NCBI GenBank assembly: GCA_015499995.1
Contig: JADNRV010000019.1
Span: forward strand, 310,001-374,000
Length of the DNA: 64,000 nucleotides
Origin: Flammula alnicola
Lineage: Eukaryota > Basidiomycota > Agaricomycetes > Agaricales > Strophariaceae
Reading direction: 5' to 3'
Position 1 is the first letter of the stretch; every line of letters begins with the position of its first letter. Both the position numbers and the translations under genes were made by a program. Below are positions 9,733 to 22,096 of this stretch, in pieces. A model generated the notes under the pieces. That model saw only the letters and a program-made list of their open reading frames with translations, was not told the DNA's origin and ran no database searches.

Positions 9733-11730
9733 CGTGGATACGCAGTACTAAGGCTAATGATATAAATGAAAGGGACGCAAAGGAATCTTGCAAAGATAAA
9801 GAGACGCACGAAGATAGCAGGCTTATATCTCGACCAGGAAAGGAGTGGTGAGAAGATAAGGGGGAGTTTGCGATCGAGACACCATAGGCCAGACTGCTTA
9901 AAGCGACGCACGATCCTGACATCGCGTGCTGCTTGTATCTCATTCACCAATTTAACGTTCAAATAGTGAGGTTCATGTGGGTGTCGTGGTATCCTTTCAT
10001 GCACCGGAACACAAAAACCAAGCGATATGCCTGCACCAGCATGAGAACAATGTCATTATTAAGATGTTTCCAAGTACACGTGCCTATTTTCCTCACACAT
10101 AAGCTGATAAAACAGGTGGTGGCGATCTCAGAGATACAGCGGCCTTGGTAAGAAAGGACACCCAAGAAGGCAAGCTGTGAGTGCAGGATCAGGGTAAAGT
10201 CAAATGTGGATTTCACATGCTTGCGCACTAGGGAATCTCCCACACTTCAGCACGAGTGGACGGCGCGCTAGTAGTTCAACAGTTGGGATCATGCTCGCCC
10301 GAAGTTATTCTAAGTAAACAGCTTGAGAAAGGAAATCCTGTGCAGTTGTCATGATGGTTGAAGCCGACGAGGTGTCCAAGAGGAATGCAGAGGCTCTGAG
10401 AGCCCGAGAATGATGGTCATCCCCGAGGTGAGCTTGTCTGGCAGCCTACTTGAATGAAGAGGGGTTGTAGGACGGCAAAGATGAGAGAAGAGTGATGAGC
10501 GCAAAGTGAGAGTTGGGTTGCGAGGTGAACAAGCCCTAACCCTAATATCGTGACACAGAGCGTTTGATGCGCAAATAGCCCCTGTTCAGCATGTTGCTCC
10601 CGACTTAGCGCTAGTATCGTTGGCCTCGATGAGCTCTTTACGCGGGTTCGAAAGAAATCTAAAATTCATTGTCTGGATCCACCTCGCCATAAGATCCATT
10701 CGCCATCCGAGTCCGAACGTCGTCTCGACCGACGTCGACTTTCGCATTCCTTGTGTCGCTTTTGATAAGCGACTCCGAAGCTGGGATCGACGGACCTCGG
10801 TAAGAGGAGTGGTTCACGATGTATCCGCTCAATCCGTCCTCCTTCGCTTGCGGAAGTTTAATTTTTGCAGGCTGACATGCGCTCCAAGATTAACTTGGAT
10901 CGTATCATTCCTTTTGCCATGGATGACGATGATTGCATGTCTTTTTTTCCTCTTACAGTAAGTGGGAAAAAACAACGACATAGACTTAGGAATAAGTTTG
11001 AAGAGGACTGCGTGCCCGACTGATGAAATTGTAAATTTTCGCTGTGCAGTGCTTTGAAGACCGATCACCGCTGACAAGTGAGTAAGAGTAACATGGCCGA
11101 ATGACCAGCTTCCATCAAGCGAGCACAGCGGTCAGTGCAACTTTGAAGCACATCTGAAACTTTTCATTATATGTCAATATGGGTACCGTACCTCAAATGG
11201 CCACGGGAAGCCTGTCGTTAGTTGTAAGGTCATCAATCTATTTCTGTCAAGAGTACCACCTGATTTTCAAGCACGTATCTACCATAAGTACGGTATACCA
11301 TAACTGGGCGATTACCTCTCAATCGGTAGAAGCCAACCGGACTGTGTGTGGCGAATGGTTTTACCCACTTTCAGCATCACTGTGCTCGTTCGCGTGCTCC
11401 GAGTCCGACACAGAATGCGATCCTCCAACGCGGATTGACTCCCTCAGTAGTTGTGTCACTCGTCCTTAACACAACAACGGCCCATCGCGGACAAGTCTCT
11501 TGGGGGAATGGCTATCGACCTCGAAGCAGAAAGCCACAATCGCTGCACGCCAGACTACGGAAATAGGTGCAGATACATAGCTGTAATTCCTTTGAAAGAA
11601 TATGTACCTTGTATTCTCATTCGTTGCTGGCGGATACGCTCTCTCTCGAATAAAAGATGTGCAACCCTGTCGTTAAATATTCAGAATCGGTACAAACTAA
11701 ATCAGTTAAAGGTACGTCTCTCCATCTCCG
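9733..11730. other. No supported gene
   Basis: No family is recognisable in the short frames of either strand. Two telomere-like units (ccctaaccctaa) occur near 10,532-10,543 but do not form an array. The part next to 9,732 should hold the F-box promoter; no clear TATA box seen. Confidence 0.4.
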
Positions 11731-11814
11731 TCGTCCAACAATAGCAAAACAAAACAAAAAAACACTCATTATAACCAGATGATTCCAATGCCAAACGTTT
11801 TCCTCGACATAATG

Positions 11815-13690
11815 AGCCGAGTCGGCGGCCAGCGGTGAAGTTACTGACACTATGTCAAAGACTTCTCGTAAGATTCTGGACATTATTGAAGTCTGGTCAG
11901 ATCACGACAACACCTGCCATTCAGCTCACAACTCACGCTCATTTTTCCTGCCTCGGGACATCGGCAAGTGGTCATTATAGCTTCGACACCGAAATCTCGA
12001 AAATCGAAGACTCCGAAAGTGTCATGGAGCCAGCAGTAAAGCCAGAAATGATAACGAGAGAAGGTATGCGACTTTGTTCAGAAGTAGGAAGATATGACGG
12101 CCAAAAGCATAGCGCTGGCAAGTAAACAGTTTGCAAGATTGGTGAGGCCAGAATGTATCGAAGATTTCATGTAGAAAGAATACTGGCAACAAATTTTCCA
12201 AGCCCAGAAGCACATCGATCCCGACTCTTGTTCTCCGACCGTCGAGTTCAGTGTTATTCCTACAAAGGCTATGCAAGCACGATCCTAAGATTTGAGCTGG
12301 CTATCAGAATCTCGATAATCGAATGCTCCAATAGTAACATTGAGTTAGTGCTAAAGCTAGCAATGACACCGTGCCAAAAGTATGTATCCGCCCTCCCAAG
12401 TAGGAATAGCTGACCGCGAAAAGCATAAGGCGGGAAATACAGGACCCGGACTCAGCTTGTACCCGTAACAGTGAAGATAAAGCCTTGTCCGTAAGGAAGC
12501 GTGTCAAGTGTCTCGCAATTTTTCGGTAGCCATTGACTTTGCTGGTGTTCCTAAGTGAAGAGTGAATTACAATTGACCAACATTTGAGCTGGTCGCCGGA
12601 GCCTCGAACATCGAATGCTCCGATGGGGACGTTGAACTAGAGGCGTTAAAGCCAAGAGCAACAACAGACCAAATGTTTGCAGCAAATCCTGTCCTCCGTA
12701 GGAAGATCTGACCGTGATGGGGCACTGAAGTCAAAGGTGGCACAGGCACAATAGCTGAGCGCCAACTATCCATAGAGCAACCGCGTTTAGAGCAACTGCG
12801 TTTTGAGCCACACAGCATGGCTCGAGAGGAGCACCGCGGCCCGAGAGATAGAACCTTGGAAGTGACCAGCGGCAAGTGGGTGGCGGGGCAGAAGAGGCAA
12901 TCATTATCGCTAAATGATCTTTCAGGACCTTTTGATGCGGATTCCTAAGTACTTGTTATCAATAAGATCTGACATTGAAAAGCAACATGCCCCCTGCCAT
13001 GCCCCCTGCCAATGGCTGCCATCAGCGTAGCCACACGTGTAGATGAGATGTGGCAGTGCTTGTCTTCTGATCAAAAGCGTCTCAAATTCGCAATATGCTG
13101 CCGGAACACTGAACAGTCATTGTCTTGCTCATGAAGCCTGAGCAGTAGCAAGGCTCTTAGAGCTGGGCGATGGGTTGAGTCTATTCCAAGTCCGTTGATA
13201 TGGAGAAAGCGGGACAGCGTCGCTCTATGTAACAGAAGTTGGATCGAAAATCGTTCAAAATGACATTTCCCATGACATAACCGCCCATGCACGTGAAGAA
13301 GAGGCAACCAAAGTATCAAGTCCTTTGTTCGATGAGCCAGATCGGAAGCTAACGGGGAAACCATACCGGTAACGTGCGATGACTTCTCGTGGGATCCTCG
13401 ACACAAACGAAGACCACGAGGGCTCAGAGCGATATCTGCTCGGAATGCATCTTTCGCTCATCTTTCGCTGCCTCGGATCAACAGAAATAGACCCATACCT
13501 TTCCCCAACGGAGCCTCGAAAATAGAATGCGCTGAAAGTCTCCTTAGCTAGCAGTGAAGCCAAAAACGACACGGAGATAAAGGTATATTACTTCGACCTG
13601 AAGCAGGAAGGTCTGACCGCGAAAAGCATGATGCCAGGAAGTACAGGAACGGCCCTCGGCCTGCCATGTTGCGGAGGCTAGCACATATCA
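11815..13690. repeat. Diverged repeat, at least four partial copies
   Basis: A unit present at about 11,815-12,125 recurs at about 13,340-13,680, and shorter pieces at about 12,290-12,470 and 12,580-12,720. Shared blocks include gacttctcgt-ggat/att-ct-gac, cctcggga/ca, gaaaatcgaa-gctccgaaag, cagcagt-aagccaaaaa and ctgaccgcgaaaagcat (12,411 and 13,615). Copies lie in the same orientation and differ by many substitutions. No open frame is shared. Origin unknown: an old segmental duplication or a repeat family. Confidence 0.5.
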
Positions 13691-14440
13691 AAGATTGTGG
13701 AGAATCGGAGGCGGCTGTGGGGTATGGAGTACGAAGAAAGCGGCCAAAGATAGGCTAGCACACATGCAGAGTAACCCGTCGCTACACAACTACTCAACTT
13801 CAAGCTACTTGCTCCCTGTAGTCCTGCGCGCAGCGTCGACGTAGCCTGCAAGATGGGTGTGGTGACAGAGCTGTGGTAGATTCGACAGTGTGAAACAATG
13901 GCATGAACGTCGAACCTACACAATAGAAAATGGAGATGAGCAACGTCCGAAGATAGAAGGGAAAATATAATTAGAAATGCCTACCTATTGGCGATACAAG
14001 AACTTGAATGCGTACGATCTATAGCTATTCAGAATCGGCATGGAGAGTAGTTGTCGGCGGATGTACTTGAGGGTGTAATACCACCCCCATTCGTGAAGAA
14101 AAAGCCCGCCCACGCATAAAGATGTCTCGCGCAGGCTCTCGAGACAGATTATCACCACCAGAAAAGACGGATCCCTCCCAGTGCGGCTATGGGATAGGAA
14201 GACGGCAAGATCGCTGCACAGGTGTCTAACCAACCGATAAGAATAGAGAGTGTGACTGAGCCTACAATATTTTGCATTGAAAAGGGTCGAAACATTGAAC
14301 GTTGGACAGCGGGAGAGCGGAAAAGCAGGGGACATTGAGAACACCGAACAGGGTGTAAAACTTTCACCTGGAGTCGCTGGACCGTGCATTTATTTGTGCT
14401 TGCTTACTTAAGTACTCGTGACTTTGACCACTGGATGATT
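13691..14440. other. No supported gene
   Basis: Only short unrelated frames on both strands. Nothing recognisable. Confidence 0.35.
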
Positions 14441-16320
14441 CTCCGCTTCCCCCGCAAGGATATCCTCCTTTTCTCTATGCGTTCGTACCAGGTCTACATA
14501 TTGGGCGTCTGCTGTCCTATTCACCTCCAGCCTTTTTCATCCTGAGGCCCAGTGTCTCACCGAATCTGCATTATATCCTGGCCTAATATACTCCTTCGTT
14601 CGATGCGGTGGCCTGCATTGGGCGACGATGGGAGCTATTCCATGATGCTTCCGCTCTTCTTCTCAGGCAGCTCTAGCTAAGGTTCCCCAACCTCTGCCGG
14701 CCATTTCAATATATACTCTCTGGTTCTGTATACGCGGCCTATAAAATGTGGGATTGTTGGGTAATGACATTGGACGAAGCGAAGTAACTGCGTCGCTGTA
14801 CGTTGGTTTCCGTTTGCTAGATTTCACGATGTTCATCTCGTCTGTTTCATGTCTAGGAGCTACTGAGCGCAATAATATATATATCTCCTGGGTCCTTTCT
14901 CAGGACGCTCTAACTATGATTATGCCTCGTTCCGCCATCCTTTGGAGATATCCTCCGATACCGCATCCACAGCCGAGAAGTTAATTGTGGGGTAGTTGGG
15001 CGGCACCTGGCAGAGAGTAACGCGAAATAGTCGTGACTGTACGTTAGGTTTCGATTGCCAGTATTCGTCGAACGATGCTCATATCATCCTTAATGTCTAT
15101 AGTCCCTGAAATTGGCCGAATACCGATGTTTCTTCGCTCACGAACACCTGATATCAATCTGTTCGAAGTTCGTACAACGCAGTAGGAATGGGGCACATAG
15201 CATATTGAGATTATGTATTCGGTACGTCCGCGCCATCGAATACCTTCTAGCTTAGCTTTTCCATCCTGCTCAACCTACCGTCAGATGCTATTTACATCAT
15301 CTATTTATCATCGCCCTGCCCTTCGATTTGGGTGATATGGGCTCCAACCGAGGCCTGAAAGTCATGCACAACCCTCTCTTCTGTGGCTCCACCGCCTTGT
15401 CTTGCTGTCCCAAGGCAGGTGACGTCGACAAATGTGGGACGTTAATATTTTAATGACGATACGGCTCCTCTTACGCATGCACCGATACCGGCTTACCTGC
15501 TGCACGTGCTCGTCACAGTCGGTACTACGAGGCTTCATCGGGGTGCTGTCAGAAACCAAGCAGGGTCCGTTTTCTCTCTGGCATTTTCCCATCTCTAAGC
15601 TTTCATGATCCAGAACGCTCGTCTCGTCCTTTTCATTCAAGAGAGCCCTTGGAAATTGGAATAGCCGAACTCTAGTGGACCAAACAGAAGGGCCACTGCT
15701 TCGTTGAGCGAATACGGAACACCCAATATCACCCACCTTCCTTCGTTCATCGGTATGTCAATTATATACGCTTCCGCCAACCCGAACCTTCTCCTCATGC
15801 CCTAACTAATCTTTCTCCAGCGCGGTCTTTCTGCCCTTTCAAGCCGCTCTCTAATGCTATCTATTTCCACCCCAAATTTCGCTTGTCATTGGCCCCATCT
15901 ACTTGGCTCAGGCTGAGCGGAGACGATGCAAGCCTGCATCATTGGAACGTGGCTAGCCTCGCTGACTAAATCTCGCAAAACTTCTCGCGTCGGCGTGATC
16001 ACACCTGTTCATATGCCTCTCCAGCATCAACACCTTCGCCGGCGTCCCGTATAGAGCAGGAGGTAGAAAGATATCCTCAGGATGATCAGACCCACCAGGG
16101 TCGGTCATGAGGCTACTGCGGCCGCCGACGATAGTGGTGGACTTATTTGCTGGCCAGTCGTTTCGACTTTTGATCTAAAAAGTTGGAAAGACAAGAGTAC
16201 CGACGTAGGGTAAGTACTTACTAGCCCCCTTATGTCCCTGAACGCTGGTACTTACATTAATTCTGAACCAGAGTTATTCTCTGCGTACCGTTAACTTCTT
16301 AGCATGCCCACATTCGTGGA
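14440..16320 (+). repeat. R1 interspersed gene-like repeat, copy a
   Basis: This stretch shares blocks with three other places in the window (25.2-26.8, 53.7-55.0 and 60.9-62.1 kb). Examples: gctgtacgttggtttccgtt (14,791), tctaggagctactgagcgc (14,853), atgaggctactgcggcc (16,107) and ctgaaccagagttattctct (16,263). Between the blocks there are intron-like pieces ending in tctag or accag, so R1 looks like a decayed multi-exon gene or a transposon with introns. No copy retains a long open frame and I do not recognise the protein. Orientation is plus by the intron-like signals. The edges are approximate. Confidence 0.45.
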
Positions 16321-16537
16321 TGCAGTGTAAAGAATGATATTGATCCACATATGTACAACTGTACCACGCTATTAGGATGGCGAAGCGAGCCTCGTCCCTG
16401 GTGGCGGATACGTAAGTAATAGAATCAGGCTTTTGCCACCGTGGCTCGCAGATATCGATTAGTCCATCAGTCTCTTCTTCGTTGTGAACCCCCACCATCA
16501 CCGGTCCCATATCAGAGCGAAAATCGACACTCTCCCC

Positions 16538-17779
16538 ATGTCCATTCCAATTGAGCTTACCGGTGCGATACTCGACGAACTCACGGACAAGAAAGCCCTC
16601 TCGACCTGTCGGTCGGTCTCTAAGGCGTTTGAGGACCTGACGACGCCTCGTGTTTTCCAAGTGTTGAACCTCTCGCGTGCGAATGGAAGTCATATCGCGT
16701 TTATGGAGCTCGCCAAGGTACCCAATCTGACGCGCTATGTCAAAGAGATCAACTTCCGTGCAGAGCACAATGAAATTGACGGAAATGAAGGCGGCGAGTC
16801 CATTTCAATCCACATATGTTCATGCGTACTGATGTATTTCACAGTCGATACTATCGATGAAGCTGCCGCTACCTTTTCACAGCTTGCTGTGTTTATTAAC
16901 CTGGAAACATTGTGCTTATATTTCCCGCCGGAATATGAAAACACTGTGGATGAGTTTGATCGCAACATTTCCCCCACCCGCCGTCTCCAAACCGCAATTT
17001 TCGAGCAATTGGCGAACTTGGACGCCGGCAAACTTCGCATATGGGAGCTCGAGATCCACGGTCTCCTTGCATATCCCTACCCGAGCATGTTATTGGACGG
17101 ATTTCGTGCATTTCTTCGTCCTATCGCCCGTCTCTTTATCACATTGGCATCGATAGACCAACGCAATTTGGGATACGTGGACCTCGCGTTCATGGAATTT
17201 CGCTGGCGATACCTTCCAACCATCCTCTTGGCCTCCACATGTCTCGAGTCATTGACTCTGATCAGCGATGTATTAGTGACTGCCGGACCATGGGACTCCA
17301 TCACTTTCCATCACTTGACCTCTCTTCGCCTCGGCAAGTTCGCATTTCCACCATCTGAGCGCCATTCAGGCTTGCAAGCCTTCATTATTCGACACGCCAA
17401 AAGTTTGGTAAGCCTCGATTTGTCGACATGCTGTATCAGTATTGAAGGTAGAGAGCCCAATCCGCTGTCGTGGGCCAACATCTGGACTACTTTCGAGGGA
17501 CGAATGGAGAAGCTAGAGACGTTCGTTTTCGACCCTTTTCCTGGCCGGGTACGGCCAAGAGCGGTGGCGGGAGAACATCAAGAAGAGGCAGAACAGCTTC
17601 CCGAGTATGACGCTCCTAAATATGAAGGATATGTTACATTCCTGCCCGAGTCGGGACTCAGCCCTTACTTGGACGAACCTCCTCCCGACCCTGAAGCGGA
17701 TAAGCACGCATTCGAATCCTTTCAGAGGGTCATTGCAGCGAGAAGAAGTGAGAAGAACAGCGACAAAAATGAACCGTGA
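16538..17779 (+). CDS. F-box protein
   Basis: From ATG 16,538 the frame is open to 17,779 (413 codons). The N-terminus MSIPIELTGAILDELTDKK followed by STCRSVSKAFEDLTTPRVF is a short F-box. The rest is LRR-like: FINLETLCLYFPPEYEN, LASTCLESLTLISDVLV, HHLTSLRLGKFAFPP and HAKSLVSLDLSTCCIS. A 51-bp segment, 16,794-16,844, corresponds to an intron in the tandem copy downstream. Here it would be a GC-AG intron (gcgagt ... cacag). Being a multiple of three, the frame is open with or without it. The spliced product would be about 396 residues. The likely role is an SCF ubiquitin ligase adaptor. The tail (EYDAPKYEGYVTFLPES, then DEPPPDPEADKHAFESFQ) is acidic. Confidence 0.75.
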   Translation: MSIPIELTGAILDELTDKKALSTCRSVSKAFEDLTTPRVFQVLNLSRANGSHIAFMELAKVPNLTRYVKEINFRAEHNEIDGNEGGESISIHICSCVLMYFTVDTIDEAAATFSQLAVFINLETLCLYFPPEYENTVDEFDRNISPTRRLQTAIFEQLANLDAGKLRIWELEIHGLLAYPYPSMLLDGFRAFLRPIARLFITLASIDQRNLGYVDLAFMEFRWRYLPTILLASTCLESLTLISDVLVTAGPWDSITFHHLTSLRLGKFAFPPSERHSGLQAFIIRHAKSLVSLDLSTCCISIEGREPNPLSWANIWTTFEGRMEKLETFVFDPFPGRVRPRAVAGEHQEEAEQLPEYDAPKYEGYVTFLPESGLSPYLDEPPPDPEADKHAFESFQRVIAARRSEKNSDKNEP

Positions 17780-18089
17780 GGTGAGTGATAGACTCCTTTG
17801 TAATAATTTTATCCTCGCCTCAACCTCTCATTCCAGGATCTACATTGCACGGAGAACAGAGGGACATCGACTTTACATAGACTCTCTCGCTCAAGTTGGT
17901 CGGAACTGAATCCATCGTCTGAATGTTCAATATTACTCTATTGATTTAAAATTTATGAAATTTGCTGCTTGCAGGACAGAGTCGATCCACAATATCCAGT
18001 ATGCGCGGCTCGGCGCTTAACTGACAGTTGACGCTTTTCACATGTGATCAATTAGATTCGGCAAGTAGAAATTGCCGTACCGCGTTTAG

Positions 18090-20326
18090 CGCACTCGTTA
18101 TGGCGCCCCATATCACGCCATATGGCAATGAGATCAACTTCCATGCAGAATCGATTAATGAAATTGATAAAAATGAGGGAAGTGAGTGCATTCCAATATG
18201 TAACGTGCATATATAATGATCAATTCCATAGTCGATACCATCGAGAAATCCGCCGCAATCTTTTCACATCTCACCGTGTTTCTGAATCTCAAGACACTGC
18301 ACTTATATTTTCGGGAAGAAGATATACGTTGGATATGTGACCGGAATTTGTGTCTCCAGGACGCAATTTATTACCAATGTGCGAATTTGGACGCCGACAA
18401 GCTCAGCCTCCCGTGGTCTTGCTGCAAATCCGGATGCCTTCTTACAATCGAAGGGTTTCCGCGTGTTTTTTCGTCCTAACACGTCTCTTTCTCATGTTTG
18501 TGCCGGTCGTTACTAAAGGCAATTTTGAAGCCTCACACGACTGCTTCACAACTTTCTTATGAACAGCCTTCCGACCCTCCTTTTGGCCGCCGCAGACCTC
18601 GAGTTGCTAACACTGATCAATGCACTGCCAGTGGGATGCCGTCACTCTCCCTAAGTTGGCCTCTCTTCGCCTCGGCGAGCTCGTGTTTCTTCATCATCCT
18701 TTCCACGGCCAGAGAGCTGATACTGGCTTGGAATTCTTTATTATCCAATACGCGAAAAGCTTGATACACCTGGATTTGTTGACGTGCTGCATCGATATCG
18801 AAGAGGGAGCATCTGCAAAACACCCGTTTACTACGAGTGCTACATAGTCTAAATAGGGACATAGCACCGTAGCAACCCCCCCCTCTATGATAGTGACAAA
18901 AAGTACACTGGTCTACTATAGAGCGATACATAGTGGTGTAGGTGTGTAGGGCCGTAGGACCAATAGTTCCGTAGTTGTCCATAGTCCAGTATCTGCAGTG
19001 TACGCTCCCACATGATCTGGGTTATTTCATATGAATTCCGCGTCCCGCGGAGTGAAATTTTTTCGGTGTAAATGAAGAGCCGGATGAGCAGTAGATAGAG
19101 TCAAAACATATATATATATAAGTATTGCTTGAGCGAGGAAAGTAACATGAGGTAACAGTATACTAATAGCAGGCTCTAGTATCTACAGTCGACTGCAAGG
19201 TGGTAAAGACAACGAAATATCCTGAGGCACGAAGGTTGAAATAGTTTCGGCGGCTGCCTGAGGGAGACTAGTAAAGACTTCAGCGCTTCAGCTGCCATAA
19301 TTATATCATCAGCTCTGTCGCGAATTGACTGTTTTGTGTGGAATGCTGAATGTCGAGCGAAAGGATGAAGTCCTTGAAATAATCGGAAACCACCAGCTAA
19401 CTAGTAACTGAAATACCAGCAAATGATCAATAAGCCGTGAATACTTAACAAGACATAATAAGATACTCACAGTAACCCACAATACGAACAGCTCTAAAAG
19501 ATAGATGCAAAGGTTCCTATAAGTTATGGGAGAGCATTCAAGAAAAGGAAACAGCGTACCAACAACATACGGCGTCATATCATGGCATGCCACATTATCT
19601 TCAATGGTAATTTGTCAGCAGAGACTGTAGAGTCGAACAACATCGCCAGAAATTCGACATTTGAAGCCGATAACGCAAGGAAGAGGGGAAGGGAAGGAAT
19701 TGGGAAGGAAGGGTTGAAAAATTCTTCCAAGTCCCGTCTTTTATTCCCAGCTGACAGCGGTTCTTACATAATTTGACCGCCGAAACGGCAGTGACTTGCA
19801 TTTAGAAATTATGGAAAGATCTGTAGGCCCACAGAAATATAGTAGCGGCTATAGTGAGCTGTAGAAAAAAGCAAAATCACTGAGAGTGAGCCATGTACAT
19901 AGTGGCTGATAGTGGTTCAGGTACTACGTGATGCTACTGATGGGTGATTTACTACTGAGTACTACAGCGGAGCTTCAGCATCACGCGGCACTACTGAGGC
20001 GGCGGCCTACTATTTGGCCAAAACGCATTTGCAGATGAGGCGCGCATCCACAGTTGAGGGTTGACATCTGGACTAATTTCGAGGAGCGCTTGGAGAACCT
20101 GGAGACGTTTGTGTTCGATCCTTGGCCCGACGTGCCATAAATTTGCTCTCCAGGATACTGCATGACTGGATACTACATGACCCCGCTGAACGCTATGTCC
20201 CCTACGAATCTGGTGGTCCTGAAGCCCCTGAAGTCGATAAAGCGGCATTTTGGTCTTTGCAGAATGACATGCGGCGAGACGAATCCAGAATAATATCGAC
20301 ACCAGTTAACCGTGAAGTGAGTGATG
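18090..20326 (+). pseudogene. F-box pseudogene, tandem copy of the 16.5-kb gene
   Basis: Sequence from about 18,125 to 18,808 matches the 16.5-kb gene from the EINFRAEHNEIDGNEG region to STCCISIE. It includes a canonical GT-AG intron (18,182-18,231) at the place of the GC-AG segment in the parent. The match resumes at about 20,060-20,326 (parent: WTTFEGRMEKLETFVFDP to the C-terminus). The F-box itself is missing. Internal stops and deletions break the frame, and a 1.2-kb insertion separates the two parts. Clearly a dead tandem duplicate. Confidence 0.75.
18818..20024. mobile_element. 1.2-kb insertion in the F-box pseudogene
   Basis: This block is absent from the parent gene. It is flanked by gcatctgca (18,809-18,817) and gcatttgca (20,025-20,033), a possible 9-bp target duplication with one mismatch. 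Both ends are full of actac/gtagt words (for example ggtgatttactactgagtac near the right end), reminiscent of subterminal repeats. Clean terminal inverted repeats were not found and no transposase is visible, so it would be non-autonomous. Class uncertain. Confidence 0.5.
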
Positions 20327-20372
20327 ATTAATCAGATTCCCATCATCCTGGTATCTTCGTGCCAACATGTTA

Positions 20373-20639
20373 CTGTACCATTTTAATTAGTTCGGCCGGG
20401 GGTGTGACCTGTGACCATGTGGACGAAATTTGTACATCGGCCAAGCTGACCTGTGACCTGAGACACATACCGAAAATTCGGCCAATATGCGGGGCGCTTG
20501 CGCCCCGCGGAGCCCTCCGGAGGTACCAACTGATCTGGAGCGCCGGCCAAAGTGTTTGTGACCTGGGACAACCGTCCGATTTCGGCCACATCCACAAGCC
20601 CTGTGACGTGTGACGGCCGAATTAATTAAAATGGTACAG
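20373..20639. mobile_element. MITE with near-perfect 26-bp terminal inverted repeats, TA flanks
   Basis: The left end begins ctgtaccattttaattag and continues into ttcggccg. The right end, read on the opposite strand, is ctgtaccattttaattaa followed by ttcggccg. Only one position differs. Both ends are flanked by TA (20,371-20,372 and 20,640-20,641), as for Tc1/mariner-type insertions. The 267-bp body has further internal palindromes (gcggggcgcttgcgccccgc near 20,490-20,509) and repeated gtgacct words. No coding capacity. Confidence 0.8.
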
Positions 20640-20680
20640 TATTATAGGATTTAGAGTGCGTTCGGCAACTCTTCACCAGT

Positions 20681-22096
20681 CAGTACACCGCCATTTGTCA
20701 GAAATGTGTGAGAGACCTGGAAGTCAGTTCCTGATCCGGAGCTTCCGCCACCTGTCAGAAATGCTGATGTGAGATCCCCACAGCATTGAAAAACGGCTAA
20801 TAACACCATGTCGCCAGGTCGATCTAGCGACGACATGGCCCGACAGCTGTGGACAGCTGGAAGCCCAGCTCGGGCTTTTGGTCTCTATTAGCACCAGTCC
20901 TCATTATTTCTAGCAGCTTTTTTCTCCTCTTGTAGTTCATTATCATACTCATTTCGTAGCACAGAAAGGACGATGGAAATATGATGATGTATTCATGAAA
21001 CTGATAAGACAAAACAGATGCTACCGCTATACTATGCATGGTACAGACTGATTAAACGAACGTCGAAAACATCCCCGCTCATCCCGCTCTGCTTGCCATT
21101 GCTCGTGCAACCCCTTCTCCCAGACCTCTCCCTTGCAATTACTCGTCGCGTTAGTTGACTACGGCTGTCCGTGCTGCCTTGCCGCTTCTGCTGTTCCTCT
21201 TCACGCAGTCGATTGTGGGGCTCGTCATTTCACCGCTGGTGCATGTTGTCATGGCTCGTGTATCCGCGGGCCGTCTCGCAGTTTGTGCTGCTACTCGTGG
21301 TCTGCCGCTCCTGCCTGTCCTCCACCCCGAAAGAGAACCTGCAAAGAAAAAGAAAAGAGTTAGTTGAACAACGCAGCGCGGACACCATCCGCCGGCAGGA
21401 GCGAGAGACGAGCCGAGCCTTCAAGAAACATAAAAGCAAACAAGATATTTGGAGCTGCCCAATGAGAAGCCCAAGCAGACGACATGAGAGTTACATTACC
21501 GCGCACAAGAGCGCGGCGAGGTTGAACAGGCAATGTTAAAGGCAACAACAAGAAGGCATGGCTACATGAGGTGCATTTGGGGGAAGACTGTAATGGAATG
21601 CTTTAGTGAAAGAGGAGCGAACAGAGGAGAAGGCGGAAAGGTGGAAACGATGGTGAGAGTGAGAGTGAGAGTGAGGTTTCTATATTTGGTTGTGGTTGAA
21701 GTCGTGAATAATTGGATCGGACTCCGACGGAGTTTAAACGACTTGACGGGATTTTCAAAATTTCAACGCACGGACCTCCTCACGTTGAGCTCGCAATCTT
21801 GGCTTTTTTCCTGACTGCGAGAACTTTTAAATGTTCATTAAGTATATTGTAGGACTTTTTACTGTTATGTGATTATCCCAAGCTCAGACATAAAGGCTTC
21901 CAGAAAATCGGCACTTTAGGCAATACAGACCTGGGATGGAAACCTGTGAACCAGCTGTTGAGCCGCTGAAGCAGACCTGTACGGCCCCAGGTCCGAGGAA
22001 CCTGCCATTCATGCCGGAGTCAGATTGATCAGACAGCTGTCAGGCGGAGTTTGGGCCCAGATGCCATCAACCTTTTAGACAAATGGCGGTGTACTG
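20681..22096. mobile_element. 1.4-kb element with 19-bp terminal inverted repeats
   Basis: The left terminus cagtacaccgccatttgtc (20,681-20,699) is repeated perfectly in inverted orientation at 22,078-22,096. Inside, 21,090-21,540 is GC-richer with a basic reading frame (ETSRAFKKHKSKQDI) and an NLS-like PAKKKKRV. No transposase domain is recognisable. It starts only 40 bp after the TA MITE and its right end overlaps the next inverted-repeat element. No clear target duplication seen. Confidence 0.6.

Noticed and set aside
10532..10543. Telomere-like ccctaaccctaa
   Set aside because: Only two units, no array, and surrounding sequence is ordinary; chance occurrence.
21155..21367. Hydrophobic frame ending PAKKKKRV
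   Set aside because: Lies inside a short inverted-repeat element, has competing frames and no family match; an NLS-like tail alone is not evidence.
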